In this document: positions 10,272 through 18,632 of the stretch, in pieces
Layout of the letters: each line of letters starts with the position of its first letter
Numbering within the stretch: the first letter of the stretch is position 1
NCBI RefSeq assembly: GCF_030409635.1
Contig: NZ_JAUFQF010000004.1
Span: 280,141 to 344,140, forward strand
Direction: 5' to 3'
DNA from: Vibrio agarivorans
GTDB taxonomy: Bacteria > Pseudomonadota > Gammaproteobacteria > Enterobacterales > Vibrionaceae
DNA length: 64,000 bases
Position numbers and translations under genes: made by a program
The notes under the pieces: model-generated
The model's database searches: none
What the model was told of the DNA's origin: nothing
Seen by the model: the letters and a program-made list of their open reading frames with translations, nothing else

Positions 10272-11186
10272 ATGTGGTTTAAAAACTGCCTTGCTTATCG
10301 CGTTAATCGTGAAATCAAATTTGATGCTGAACAGCTTGAAAAACAACTCCAAGAGTTTCGCTTTACTCCGTGTGGAAGCCAAGACAAACAAAAGTTTGGT
10401 TGGGTGCACGCTATGGGTAAACACGGCGATATGATGACGCATGTTTCTGAAAACCGCATTCTGATCTGTGCAAAGAAAGAAGAAAAGATGCTACCCGCAT
10501 CGGTCATCAAAGACTCTCTCAATGCGAAGGTTGAAGCGATGGAAGCAGAAGAAGGTCGCCCACTGAAGAAGAAAGAGAAAGATAACCTGAAAGATGACAT
10601 CATTATGGATCTTCTTCCTCGTGCATTCAGCCGCAGCGCGCTGACTTACGTGCTTATTCTGCCAAAAGAAGGTTTTGTACTGGTTGATGCAAGCAGTTCG
10701 AAAAAAGCAGAAGACGTCCTTGCACTACTACGTAAAACCATGGGTAGCCTGCCAGTTGTTCCTGCTATTCCAGAAAAGCCAATTGAAAACACACTGACAG
10801 AGTGGGTTAAGAGTGGTGATACTCCAGCGGGTCTGCAAATGCTGGATGAAGCGGAGCTTAAATCTGTGCTTGAAGAAGGCGGGATTATCCGCTGTAAGAA
10901 GCAAGAGCTGACCACAGATGAGATTCGTGCGCACATCGAGTCAGACAAAATGGTGACCAAGCTTGCTCTTAACTGGCAAGACCGTATTGAGTTTGTGCTT
11001 GGGGACGATGCAAGCATCAAGCGCCTGAAGTACTCTGACGAGTTAAAAGATCAAAACGATGATATCCCTCGTGAAGATCGCGCGGCACGTTTTGACGCTG
11101 ACTTTTCACTGCTGTGCGGTGAGTTCAGCGCATTCCTGCCAAGCCTTTACGAATCACTCGGTGGCCTTCCACACCCTAATGCGTAA
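10272..11186 (+). CDS. rdgC: RdgC, recombination-associated DNA-binding protein
   Basis: The chosen ATG gives 304 residues beginning [15 protein letters not shown], matching the N-terminus and length of RdgC; the frame open from 10182 has no support upstream. Family knowledge: RdgC forms a ring-shaped dimer that encircles duplex DNA and restrains RecA-promoted exchange. Internal segments such as [20 protein letters not shown] and [17 protein letters not shown] are family-typical. It stands alone, divergent from phoB, and ends at the hairpin at 11207. Confidence 0.96.
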   Translation: MWFKNCLAYRVNREIKFDAEQLEKQLQEFRFTPCGSQDKQKFGWVHAMGKHGDMMTHVSENRILICAKKEEKMLPASVIKDSLNAKVEAMEAEEGRPLKKKEKDNLKDDIIMDLLPRAFSRSALTYVLILPKEGFVLVDASSSKKAEDVLALLRKTMGSLPVVPAIPEKPIENTLTEWVKSGDTPAGLQMLDEAELKSVLEEGGIIRCKKQELTTDEIRAHIESDKMVTKLALNWQDRIEFVLGDDASIKRLKYSDELKDQNDDIPREDRAARFDADFSLLCGEFSAFLPSLYESLGGLPHPNA

Positions 11187-11206
11187 TTAATAACGCCGCT
11201 ATCCCT

Positions 11207-11235
11207 AGGGCTAGCCTTGTGCTAGCCCTTTCTCT
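11207..11235 (+). terminator. Terminator after rdgC
   Basis: A 9-bp stem AGGGCTAGC/GCTAGCCCT with a five-base loop, followed by TTCTCT. Confidence 0.75.
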
Positions 11236-11354
11236 ATCCATGCCTCACCATTTCAATTGCTATACTTTTTAGACGCTTTCACGTAGAATTTGCGCCCCTA
11301 ATCCCATTAGGTGGGATCAGCCTGACTTGTGATCAGAATTAGAGAATTGAAGCA

Positions 11355-12755
11355 ATGACAACTCAAAAACCTTTTGTACCAGAACTCCTGTCTCCTGCAG
11401 GTAGTCTTAAGAACATGCGTTACGCGTTTGCCTACGGCGCAGATGCCGTGTATGCAGGCCAACCACGTTACAGCCTTCGCGTTCGTAACAACGAGTTTAA
11501 CCACGAAAACCTACAGATCGGTATCGATGAAGCGCATGCGATGGGCAAAAAGCTCTACGTGGTATGTAACATCCAGCCGCATAACTCTAAGTTGAAAACG
11601 TTTATTCGTGACCTAAAACCGGTTGTTGAAATGGGCCCTGATGCACTAATCATGTCTGACCCAGGTCTAATCATGATGGTACGTGAAGCATTCCCTGACA
11701 TGCCGATTCACCTCTCTGTGCAAGCGAATGCTGTAAACTGGGCGACCGTAAAGTTCTGGTCAACTCAAGGTGTTGAGCGTGTGATTGTGTCACGTGAGCT
11801 TTCACTGGAAGAGATCGAAGAGATCCGTGAGCAGTGTCCTGAAACAGAGATTGAGGTCTTTGTGCATGGCGCACTGTGTATGGCCTACTCTGGTCGTTGC
11901 CTACTGTCTGGCTACATCAACAAGCGTGACCCTAACCAGGGCACTTGCACCAATGCCTGCCGTTGGGAATACAATGTAGAACAAGGTAAAGAGAACGAAA
12001 CTGGCGATATCGTTGAAGCGTTCGATCCAAACGAAGCACAAGCTGTCGAGGTTCAAGATGAGCGCCCTGAGACCACAATTGGTCGCGGCAAGCCGAGCGA
12101 TGAAGTGGTGTTGCTTTCTGAAAGCCACCGCCCTGAAGAGAAGATGGCCGCATTTGAAGATGAGCATGGTACTTACATCATGAACTCAAAAGACCTACGC
12201 GCTATCCAGCACGTTGAGCGTCTAACTCAAATGGGTGTGCACTCTCTAAAAATTGAAGGTCGTACAAAGTCGTTCTACTACTGTGCTCGTACTGCGCAGG
12301 TTTATCGTAAAGCGATTGATGATGCGGTTGCTGGCCGTCCATTCGATGAGTCATTGATGACTACCCTAGAGAGCCTAGCGCACCGTGGTTACACGGAAGG
12401 CTTCCTGCGTCGTCACACTCACGATAGCTACCAAAACTACGACTATGGCTACTCAGTTTCAGACGCACAGCAATTTGTTGGTGAGTTCACGGGTAAACGC
12501 CGTGGCGCACTGGCGGAAGTTGAAGTGAAAAACAAGTTCATTGTCGGCGATTCTTTAGAGCTGATGACACCAAAGGGTAATGTGATCTTTACGCTAGAAG
12601 CGATGGAAAACCGTAAGTCGGAAACCATTGAAGATGCGAAAGGAAACGGTCACTTTGTATTTATTCCAGTACCAGAGGATATGGATCTGTCCTACGCACT
12701 GCTAATGCGTAACTTGAACTCAGGACAAGATACGCGCAACCCAACTGGGAAGTAA
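11355..12755 (+). CDS. trhP: TrhP (YegQ), tRNA U34 5-hydroxylation protein, U32 peptidase family
   Basis: A 466-residue U32-family protein, long annotated as a protease (YegQ). Family landmarks are PELLSPAGSLKNMRYA near the start, YGADAVYAGQPRYSLR, the cysteine-containing VFVHGALCMAYSGRCLLS around residue 175, GTCTNACRWEY and SLKIEGRTKSFYYCA. Known role: hydroxylation of wobble uridine 34, the first step toward cmo5U/mo5U, dependent on prephenate and iron-sulfur biogenesis. The four conserved cysteines probably hold an Fe-S cluster. It is followed one base later by the ferredoxin gene yfhL, which in E. coli is needed for the same modification, so the pair is a functional operon. Confidence 0.93.
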   Translation: MTTQKPFVPELLSPAGSLKNMRYAFAYGADAVYAGQPRYSLRVRNNEFNHENLQIGIDEAHAMGKKLYVVCNIQPHNSKLKTFIRDLKPVVEMGPDALIMSDPGLIMMVREAFPDMPIHLSVQANAVNWATVKFWSTQGVERVIVSRELSLEEIEEIREQCPETEIEVFVHGALCMAYSGRCLLSGYINKRDPNQGTCTNACRWEYNVEQGKENETGDIVEAFDPNEAQAVEVQDERPETTIGRGKPSDEVVLLSESHRPEEKMAAFEDEHGTYIMNSKDLRAIQHVERLTQMGVHSLKIEGRTKSFYYCARTAQVYRKAIDDAVAGRPFDESLMTTLESLAHRGYTEGFLRRHTHDSYQNYDYGYSVSDAQQFVGEFTGKRRGALAEVEVKNKFIVGDSLELMTPKGNVIFTLEAMENRKSETIEDAKGNGHFVFIPVPEDMDLSYALLMRNLNSGQDTRNPTGK

Positions 12756-12756
12756 T

Positions 12757-13014
12757 ATGGCACTGCTCATTACCGATAAATGCATTAACTGCGATATGTG
12801 TGATCCTGAATGCCCAAATGGCGCGATCACTATGGGTGACAGTATCTTTGAAATTGACCCAGACCTATGTACCGAGTGTAAAGGCCACTACGATAAGCCG
12901 ACGTGTCAGTCTGTATGCCCGATCACTAAATGCATTATTACCGATCCCAACCATATTGAGACTGATGAACAACTCCTTGAGAAGTTCGTTATTATCCAAG
13001 GGTTAGCGGATTAA
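12757..13014 (+). CDS. yfhL: YfhL, 2[4Fe-4S] ferredoxin
   Basis: An 85-residue ferredoxin with the first cluster motif CINCDMCDPECP and a second set CTECKGHYDKPTC followed by CP, giving ligands for two [4Fe-4S] clusters; the insert in the second motif marks the YfhL/Alvin type. It directly follows trhP. Published E. coli work found yfhL to be required for ho5U34 formation to the same extent as yegQ, and this adjacency supports an electron-donor role in that reaction. The unit ends at the strong hairpin at 13025. Confidence 0.94.
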   Translation: MALLITDKCINCDMCDPECPNGAITMGDSIFEIDPDLCTECKGHYDKPTCQSVCPITKCIITDPNHIETDEQLLEKFVIIQGLAD

Positions 13015-13024
13015 GCGGTAACAG

Positions 13025-13054
13025 AAAAGGCTCATCACCATGATGAGCCTTTTT
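13025..13054. terminator. Bidirectional terminator after yfhL
   Basis: AAAAGGCTCATCA pairs with TGATGAGCCTTTTT around a short loop. The T-run favours rightward use after yfhL, and TTTTC on the other strand can serve the leftward gene ending at 13084. Confidence 0.85.
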
Positions 13055-13083
13055 GATTTTTATCCACTGCTGTGTGAGCGTGA

Positions 13084-13401
13084 TTATAGCCCTGGGGCTG
13101 ATTTGGCAATCGGAAATATGTTGCAATAGAGCTCTTTCTCATACTGGAGTTCGAGCTGCTCTCTCCAATTAACGGCGTTACCTATCGGTAATAAGAAGAA
13201 GTCTTCCCTCGCCATATCTGTCACGAATGCAAATCCGTACTGCATCATTTCAAAATGAACATCATGAACGAACCCCATCGTGAAACGGGTTCGCCCAGTA
13301 AGATGACTGACATCTTTTCTGGACATAGTGATCGGTTTTGTCTCGCTGCCATATCTCGCTTTTAGCCACTCAGCAAATTCTTTTGCGCAAACCATAGTCA
13401 T
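13084..13401 (-). CDS. Small uncharacterised protein
   Basis: A 105-residue protein that I do not recognise. The ATG at 13401 is preceded by GAGG at eight bases, a good ribosome site, so I take it as a real gene. The sequence is soluble, with no signal peptide or membrane segment. It has an amphipathic N-terminal helix (CAKEFAEWLKARYG), a mid-region MSRKDVSHLTGRTRFT that could be a short helix-turn-helix-like element, and an aromatic C-terminal half. It lies alone between convergent yfhL and leftward mepA, separated from mepA by 271 bases without features, so context gives no functional clue. Confidence 0.6.
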   Translation of the reverse strand: MTMVCAKEFAEWLKARYGSETKPITMSRKDVSHLTGRTRFTMGFVHDVHFEMMQYGFAFVTDMAREDFFLLPIGNAVNWREQLELQYEKELYCNIFPIAKSAPGL

Positions 13402-13672
13402 GGGAGTGTCCTCAAGTTACTGAATTCAAGGGAGTAAGCCTCTCTCACCTATCAATTCCTCACTTATTACGCTTTGGTGTTCTCCTGCTAATTCTACCTT
13501 GCCACAAGTCATTAATTTATTGTTATTGCCTAGCTTCACACGTAATCGTGCTCCGTTAGAAACAAGTATCACAGTAGAGAACCAAAGTTGTTTTGTTTTA
13601 CTTCCTTTTAAAGATAGGAAAGCTTGATCGTTTTCTCCAACGAAAAATTGTCTCTAATTTGAACCATTTGAA

Positions 13673-14515
13673 TTAATTTTCTTGTGAAACGTTCGCTATC
13701 AATGGCTGACATTGCGGTGGCATGATCTTTTTAGGTCGTGGTTTTGGTTTCGTTTGTACCGTTTTCTCAGGCTTTTTCACTGGCACACTGTTTGGGAACC
13801 AACTCGTCAACTCAACACCGCAACCATCACCTTTGGGCGGGCTTTTTTGTTCGCGGCAATCCGGGCTCCCTTCGGGGCAATGCAAACGAACATGCATGTG
13901 ATAATGATGTCCCCACCATGGACGGACTTTTTGTAACCAGTCACTATTGCCAGTTTCTTGCTCACAAAGCTGCTTTTTGATCACAGGGTGAATAAATATA
14001 CGCGCCACATCTGGCTGTAGGGCAGTCAGCTTAAACAGCTCAAAGTGCTCGGGCAGCCAACGTTCTTCTCTTAATGTGTAGTAGTCGAGATCGACCAAGC
14101 TTTTCGGTTGGGGCTTTTTAAGCTGATTATCACTCCAAGGTGATTTGTCCAGTTGAAGCCAGATATCGATATCTAAACCTGTTTGATGGCTTGTGTGCCC
14201 AGAAGAGAACTGCCCTCCTCTAGGCAACGACATATCGGCAACCAAAAGATTACGCTGAAATTGACTATAAGCTTGCTGGGAAAGAGTCTCGATAAACTGA
14301 ATGGTGGACGGATGAGCAAAATTACGCCGATTTTGACTACGCAGAATCTGATAGCCCTCACCATCAAGAGGCAGTGCCTTGCCCCCAATTAAGCAACCAT
14401 TAGCATAACTACCAACGGATTGAGCGGGCGCAACACTCGGTGCTGCGACTTTCTCCCAAGGAGAGGCATAGCCCACACTCGTTACGGCGAATAGACACCA
14501 TAAAGCCCGTTTCAT
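13673..14515 (-). CDS. mepA: MepA, penicillin-insensitive murein endopeptidase
   Basis: A 280-residue periplasmic LAS-type zinc metallopeptidase that cuts D-Ala-mDAP (and mDAP-mDAP) cross-links in peptidoglycan. It has an N-terminal signal peptide (MKRALWCLFAVTSVGYAS), the zinc motif SSGHTSHQTGLDIDIW (His and Asp ligands) near residue 110 and WGHHYHMHVRLHCP near residue 210 supplying the third ligand and catalytic histidine. Paired cysteines in the C-terminal half fit the disulfides of MepA. The tail is lysine- and proline-rich. Length is close to the E. coli protein (274). It may be transcribed with the broken gene upstream of it. Confidence 0.95.
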   Translation of the reverse strand: MKRALWCLFAVTSVGYASPWEKVAAPSVAPAQSVGSYANGCLIGGKALPLDGEGYQILRSQNRRNFAHPSTIQFIETLSQQAYSQFQRNLLVADMSLPRGGQFSSGHTSHQTGLDIDIWLQLDKSPWSDNQLKKPQPKSLVDLDYYTLREERWLPEHFELFKLTALQPDVARIFIHPVIKKQLCEQETGNSDWLQKVRPWWGHHYHMHVRLHCPEGSPDCREQKSPPKGDGCGVELTSWFPNSVPVKKPEKTVQTKPKPRPKKIMPPQCQPLIANVSQEN

Positions 14516-14549
14516 ATCCCTCTCCCTGCGCTTAGTTAGTAATGATCAA

Positions 14550-14881
14550 TTAGTAGTGCTCACCATTATCATAGTAGCTCGCTGCATTAAGCGCGGTAAA
14601 AATAACTGCAACATCAACATCTTTACCCAATACATGACGAACTTGCTCAGTCAGGATGAGTGCCACTTTATCTTGTGTCTCTTGCCCACGGTCGAACCAA
14701 AGCACCTCAACAAACGGATAAGCCGTTGAAGGCTTGCCATCAAAAAAAAAGCAGCTGGGATGTGTTCAAAGGTAAAGTCTTCACGAGGGCAGTTCATTAA
14801 AGGCTGCAGTTGATCCGCGAGCGGGGTGCTCAGCTCTTGAACCATTGCAGGCTCAATAGCGCGAAAGCGTAAATGAGGCAT
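14550..14881 (-). pseudogene. DUF1904-like gene, frameshifted at a run of nine T
   Basis: The leftward frame begins MPHLRFRAIEPAMV at 14881 and runs 46 codons to a homopolymer of nine T on the coding strand (14742-14750). After it the frame must shift by one base to continue as DGKPSTAYPFVEVLWFDRG and on to a TAA at 14550-14552. With one more T the product would be about 110 residues and read AAFFFDGKPS across the junction; as given it continues in the wrong frame to a stop at 14651. The N- and C-terminal parts look like DUF1904, a small family I believe is tautomerase-like. Cause unknown: assembly error, mutation or slippage-controlled expression. It precedes mepA on the same strand. Confidence 0.75.
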
Positions 14882-15041
14882 ATTGACTCCAATAATTAGG
14901 GTTAAGAAGCGCATAATAGCAAAATTCATCACAACATGGCTTAAGCTATCCGGTTAAGCATATAATCTGAACATGATGCCGCTAGCCAAAGAAAGGCTGG
15001 CCCAAAATATGATGACAAAAGGCACGATGATAGAGGACACA

Positions 15042-16025
15042 ATGGCTCAAGACTACCTAGCATTTCTTTCTGATATTGGCGTTGCTGACATCCATCACTC
15101 CGAGCGTATTCAATCTCTGTGGAGTGGCTATGGTGAATTGGTTCGGCTGGGTATCTCTGGCCTTGAATACCCCTCACTGATAATAAAGCATGTGACGCTA
15201 CCACAAGAGATGCTTCATCCGAGAGGCTGGAACAATGCACGCTCACACCAGCGTAAAGTCACTTCGTATCAAGTAGAGAGCCTTTGGTATGCAAACTTCT
15301 GTCGTCAGGTTGATAGTCGATGCCCGATGCCACGCTCTCGGCTCAACGCAACGGGCAGTCATCACTGGCTCATAGTCATGGATGATCTCGCTAACTACGG
15401 CTTTGTTCAAACCTGTGATAGAGCATCAACTCACCACCTCTCTGCCTGCCTCTATTGGCTTGCAAATTTCCATGCCAAATACATTGGTAATGAGGGCGCA
15501 GGGCTTTGGGAGTCAGGAACCTACTGGCATTTAGAAACGCGGCCAGATGAGCTAGAAGCTCTGGATGATTTACCATTAAAATCCGCAGCAAAGGAGATTG
15601 ATAGCGCGCTGAAAAAGACGCCTTTTCAAACCCTGGTTCATGGTGATGCTAAGCTGGCTAACTTCTGCTTTACCGAATCTGGAGACAAGGCGGCGGCTGT
15701 CGATTTTCAATATGTAGGGAAAGGCTGTGCGATGAAAGATGTCGCGCTGTTCATGAGTAGCGCTGTCGAGCCTGAACACTGCTCTGAAATGGAGAGTTGG
15801 ATTCTTGATGAGTACTTCCATCATCTTCATCAAGCCATCACACACTATCAACCGACTCTGTCACCTAATGAGGTAGAACAAGCGTGGCGTCCGATGTTTG
15901 CAATTGCTTGGGCTGATTTTCAGCGTTTTGTGAAAGGGTGGAGCCCTAACCACTGGAAGATTAATGCTTACACAGAGTCATTGAAAGAGCGAGCCCTTGA
16001 ACAGCTCGCTCGCAGAGATAACTAA
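15042..16025 (+). CDS. Choline-kinase-like small-molecule phosphotransferase
   Basis: From the ATG at 15042 (GAGG five bases upstream) the product is 327 residues starting MAQDYLAFLSDIGV; the frame extends upstream to 14973 without a better start. It belongs to the APH/choline kinase/ecdysteroid-kinase-like fold: the catalytic loop is TLVHGDAKLANFCF (His-Gly-Asp and Asn) and the metal-binding Asp lies in AAAVDFQYVGKG, both about two-thirds along. WLIVMDDLANYGF is the hinge-like segment. Substrate is unknown; a hydroxyl group on a small metabolite is likely from the family. The 3' end overlaps the convergent acetyltransferase gene by four bases. Confidence 0.8.
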   Translation: MAQDYLAFLSDIGVADIHHSERIQSLWSGYGELVRLGISGLEYPSLIIKHVTLPQEMLHPRGWNNARSHQRKVTSYQVESLWYANFCRQVDSRCPMPRSRLNATGSHHWLIVMDDLANYGFVQTCDRASTHHLSACLYWLANFHAKYIGNEGAGLWESGTYWHLETRPDELEALDDLPLKSAAKEIDSALKKTPFQTLVHGDAKLANFCFTESGDKAAAVDFQYVGKGCAMKDVALFMSSAVEPEHCSEMESWILDEYFHHLHQAITHYQPTLSPNEVEQAWRPMFAIAWADFQRFVKGWSPNHWKINAYTESLKERALEQLARRDN

Positions 16026-16513
16026 ACCTTTATTCTCGCCATATAGTAGGTACTGACATACTCACCATCACGAAAACAAGACATCTTTGCTTCGCCTTCT
16101 ATCTCGAAGCCAAACTTCTTATAGCAGGCGATCGCAGCTTGATTGTCTGAGTTAACTTCAATCTGAATGCGTTTTACTTGCAGCCAGTTGTCGGCTAGCT
16201 CAATCACCGTTTCAATCAAACGACTGGCGACCCCTAAGCCGTGAAAGCTATCGTGCACCCCCAAGCCAAAACTGGCGCAGTGTGACGTTCTCGGGCGTTG
16301 AGAGTGCTCAAAACCGATATTGCCCACAACGCGCCCATCAATCTCAGCAACGAAAGAATAAACACCTGCTGGGATACTCTCCAAGCGGCTTTGCCACATC
16401 GCTATCGAGGGGTTAGGAAGCTGCAGCGTTTGACGCTGGGCTTCCGGCTGAGCGTAGATGTCACAAATTGCCTTTGCATCAGAAACTTGTGTTGGGCGAA
16501 CAGTAATTTCCAT
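16022..16513 (-). CDS. AaaT/YhhY-like GNAT acetyltransferase
   Basis: A 163-residue GNAT protein. The acetyl-CoA loop is seen in DSFHGLGVASRLIETVIELADNW split over motif A (Q/RxxGxG/A type, HGLGVA) and motif B (VNSDNQAAIACYKKFGFEIEG). It resembles E. coli YhhY (AaaT), an L-amino-acid N-acetyltransferase, along its length, for instance IYAQPEAQRQTLQLPNPS, QRPRTSHCASFGLGV and RDGEYVSTYYMARIKV. The predicted role is N-acetylation of certain amino acids or analogues in the cytoplasm. It converges on and overlaps the phosphotransferase gene by four bases, with no terminator between them. Confidence 0.78.
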   Translation of the reverse strand: MEITVRPTQVSDAKAICDIYAQPEAQRQTLQLPNPSIAMWQSRLESIPAGVYSFVAEIDGRVVGNIGFEHSQRPRTSHCASFGLGVHDSFHGLGVASRLIETVIELADNWLQVKRIQIEVNSDNQAAIACYKKFGFEIEGEAKMSCFRDGEYVSTYYMARIKV

Positions 16514-16591
16514 AATAATCAGATCCCTTTTATCTTTTCACTGTTATACCCAAATCCGACATTAAGCTCAACGCCATCAGTTAGTAGAAAA

Positions 16592-17536
16592 TCAGCTCAC
16601 AGAGAAAAGGCCTTTCACTGCAGCATGGTCTGAGGCATATCTATCAGCCTCGAAGCTTGGGGTAACTAAATGTCGATCATAGATATTCACCCGCTCAACC
16701 TGCAGCGCCTGTTTTGGGTGCTGTGAGACAAATTCATTAGACAGCAAAAGATAGTCAAGCACATTGCCTTTATCACCAAAGTAATGGGTGGCAGGCCTTT
16801 GCGTAGGTCGCTGTTTTTGTAGGGCGAAGCTATCGTGCAATGCGTGTGTATGCGCCATTGAGGCGAGGTTGTGAAACTCACTCGCCGACAAGTCTTGGTT
16901 AAAATCGCCAAGTAACACTACCGGCCGACGATGTTGGCGATGAACCTGCTTGATGTAATGACTTAGCATTTCAGCTTCACTACCACGTTGCTCAGTAGAG
17001 AGCCAACCGCCATGAACACTGGCTTGATGACGCTGATCTTCACTCATTTGCTCATCAACTTCTAACGAAGGGCGCTGTGATTTAAGGTGCACCACAATCA
17101 CATCAATCAGCCCCAACCTAGGGACTTCGATAACACAATGGAGAGGAGCTCGACTAAAAGCGTGCTTACTGGAAACATTGCGTATATTGCGACTTTCAAC
17201 CGCTGTACTACTGATAACTGGGAAACGAGAAGCCAACGCGACAGGGGGCTGTGAATAAACGTAATCAGACTCTACTTTTGGTGCGCCCCGGCATGCAAAA
17301 TAGGTGTACCCCAATCTCACGCACTGCTGGTTGAGATCTTCAGGGCTAAATACCTCTTGAAAGGCAACAATATCAGCACTCAGCTCTGACAGATACTCTT
17401 CTAGCCAGCGCTGCTTACCACGCCACTCTTCAGCAGTATAGATATTGTCAAACTGATAGTAAGCATTGGGTGGTGCGAGATAATTAAACAAGTTAAATGT
17501 GGCGATAGAAAAACCGGAAATCGAGCAGTTCGACAA
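16592..17536 (-). CDS. Endonuclease/exonuclease/phosphatase-fold protein
   Basis: A 314-residue metal-dependent hydrolase of the EEP superfamily (DNase I, exonuclease III, sphingomyelinase and inositol phosphatase relatives). Motifs appear in the right order: SIATFNLFNYL near the N-terminus, DIVAFQEVF with the metal-binding glutamate near residue 60, VVHLKS around 150, LLGDFNQDLS around 210 and the C-terminal YASDHAAVKGLF with catalytic Asp-His. No clear signal peptide is present, suggesting a cytoplasmic location. Substrate cannot be told from sequence. It lies alone between the acetyltransferase and the sec operon. Confidence 0.85.
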   Translation of the reverse strand: MSNCSISGFSIATFNLFNYLAPPNAYYQFDNIYTAEEWRGKQRWLEEYLSELSADIVAFQEVFSPEDLNQQCVRLGYTYFACRGAPKVESDYVYSQPPVALASRFPVISSTAVESRNIRNVSSKHAFSRAPLHCVIEVPRLGLIDVIVVHLKSQRPSLEVDEQMSEDQRHQASVHGGWLSTEQRGSEAEMLSHYIKQVHRQHRRPVVLLGDFNQDLSASEFHNLASMAHTHALHDSFALQKQRPTQRPATHYFGDKGNVLDYLLLSNEFVSQHPKQALQVERVNIYDRHLVTPSFEADRYASDHAAVKGLFSVS

Positions 17537-17586
17537 GTGTACGTCCTATAAAACTATGGAGACTCTGTTGATAGTACACCACAACG

Positions 17587-17619
17587 AAAAAACCGCTGCA
17601 TGAAAACATGCAACGGTTT
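17587..17619 (-). terminator. Terminator of the yajC-secD-secF operon
   Basis: A 13-bp stem with one C-A mismatch (AAACCG.TGCATG with its partner) around an AAAA loop. Read leftward it is followed by six T, so it serves secF, whose stop lies about 50 bases upstream. Confidence 0.85.
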
Positions 17620-17670
17620 ATCTTTAAGAGAGTGATTTCTCGAGAGCGATCTTTTTGAAAAGAACGCGCC

Positions 17671-18618
17671 CTATGGCATCTCTTCGAACTCTTCGCCTTC
17701 TTTGTCCACTTGTGGCGGCATAAGGTGTTCTTTTTGAATACCCAATTTAATTGCCAGCGCAGAAGCTACGTAGATCGATGAGTAAGTACCAACCGTGATA
17801 CCGAGTAGCAATGCAGTTGCAAAGCCGTGGATCATGGCTCCACCCTGAGTGAAGAGTGCGATAACCACGAACAAGGTCGTACCCGATGTAATCAACGTAC
17901 GGCTCAATGTTTGCGTGATCGAGTTGTTGATCACGTCCGCTGGCTCACCCTTACGCATCTTGCGGAAGTTCTCACGAATACGGTCAAATACAACGATAGT
18001 ATCGTTGAGTGAGTAACCGACAACGGTGAGAAGTGCAGCAACGATGGTTAAGTCGACTTCGATTTGCAGTAAAGAGAAAACACCAAGCGTGATGATGACA
18101 TCGTGTGCCAGTGCCATTACCGCACCCGCAGCAAGACGCCATTCAAATCGCATCGAGACATAGATCAAGATACAGATTAGAGAAACAAGGATAGCAAGAC
18201 CACCCGCTTCCGTTAGCTCATCACCCACGTTAGGGCCAACAAACTCAATACGGCGCATCTCTACGCTTTTGCCCGTGCCGGTTTCAATCGCTGATAAGAT
18301 TTGCTGTCCTAGCATCTCACCTGACACATCGTCACGAGGGCGAAGGCGAACCATCACTTCACGAGCAGAGCCGAAGTTCTGTACCGTAGCATCACCGAAG
18401 TCTTTGGCCTCTAGCGCTTCACGGATCTCTTCAAGGTTTGCAGGCTGTTCAAAGCCTACCTCAATCAGAGTACCGCCAGTGAAGTCTAAACCCCAGTTGA
18501 GCCATTTAGTCGATAGCGTAAAGAGTGCAGCACCAATCATCACGATTGAGAGCATGAACGCTACCTTCGACCAACGCATAAAGTCGATCGTTTTGTCTGC
18601 TTTTAGAATCTGAAACAT
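17671..18618 (-). CDS. secF: SecF, protein translocase subunit
   Basis: A 315-residue inner-membrane protein with six predicted membrane segments and one large periplasmic loop. Family marks are WGLDFTGGTLIEVGF (first periplasmic domain), RRIEFVGPNVGDEL and, in the C-terminal half, GYSLNDTIVVFDRIRENF and SRTLITSGTTL. With SecD and YajC it uses the proton or sodium gradient to help pull preproteins across the membrane and recycle SecA/SecYEG. It starts 14 bases after secD, and the operon ends at the hairpin at 17587-17619. Confidence 0.97.
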   Translation of the reverse strand: MFQILKADKTIDFMRWSKVAFMLSIVMIGAALFTLSTKWLNWGLDFTGGTLIEVGFEQPANLEEIREALEAKDFGDATVQNFGSAREVMVRLRPRDDVSGEMLGQQILSAIETGTGKSVEMRRIEFVGPNVGDELTEAGGLAILVSLICILIYVSMRFEWRLAAGAVMALAHDVIITLGVFSLLQIEVDLTIVAALLTVVGYSLNDTIVVFDRIRENFRKMRKGEPADVINNSITQTLSRTLITSGTTLFVVIALFTQGGAMIHGFATALLLGITVGTYSSIYVASALAIKLGIQKEHLMPPQVDKEGEEFEEMP

Positions 18619-18632
18619 ACTAATTCCTAGCC

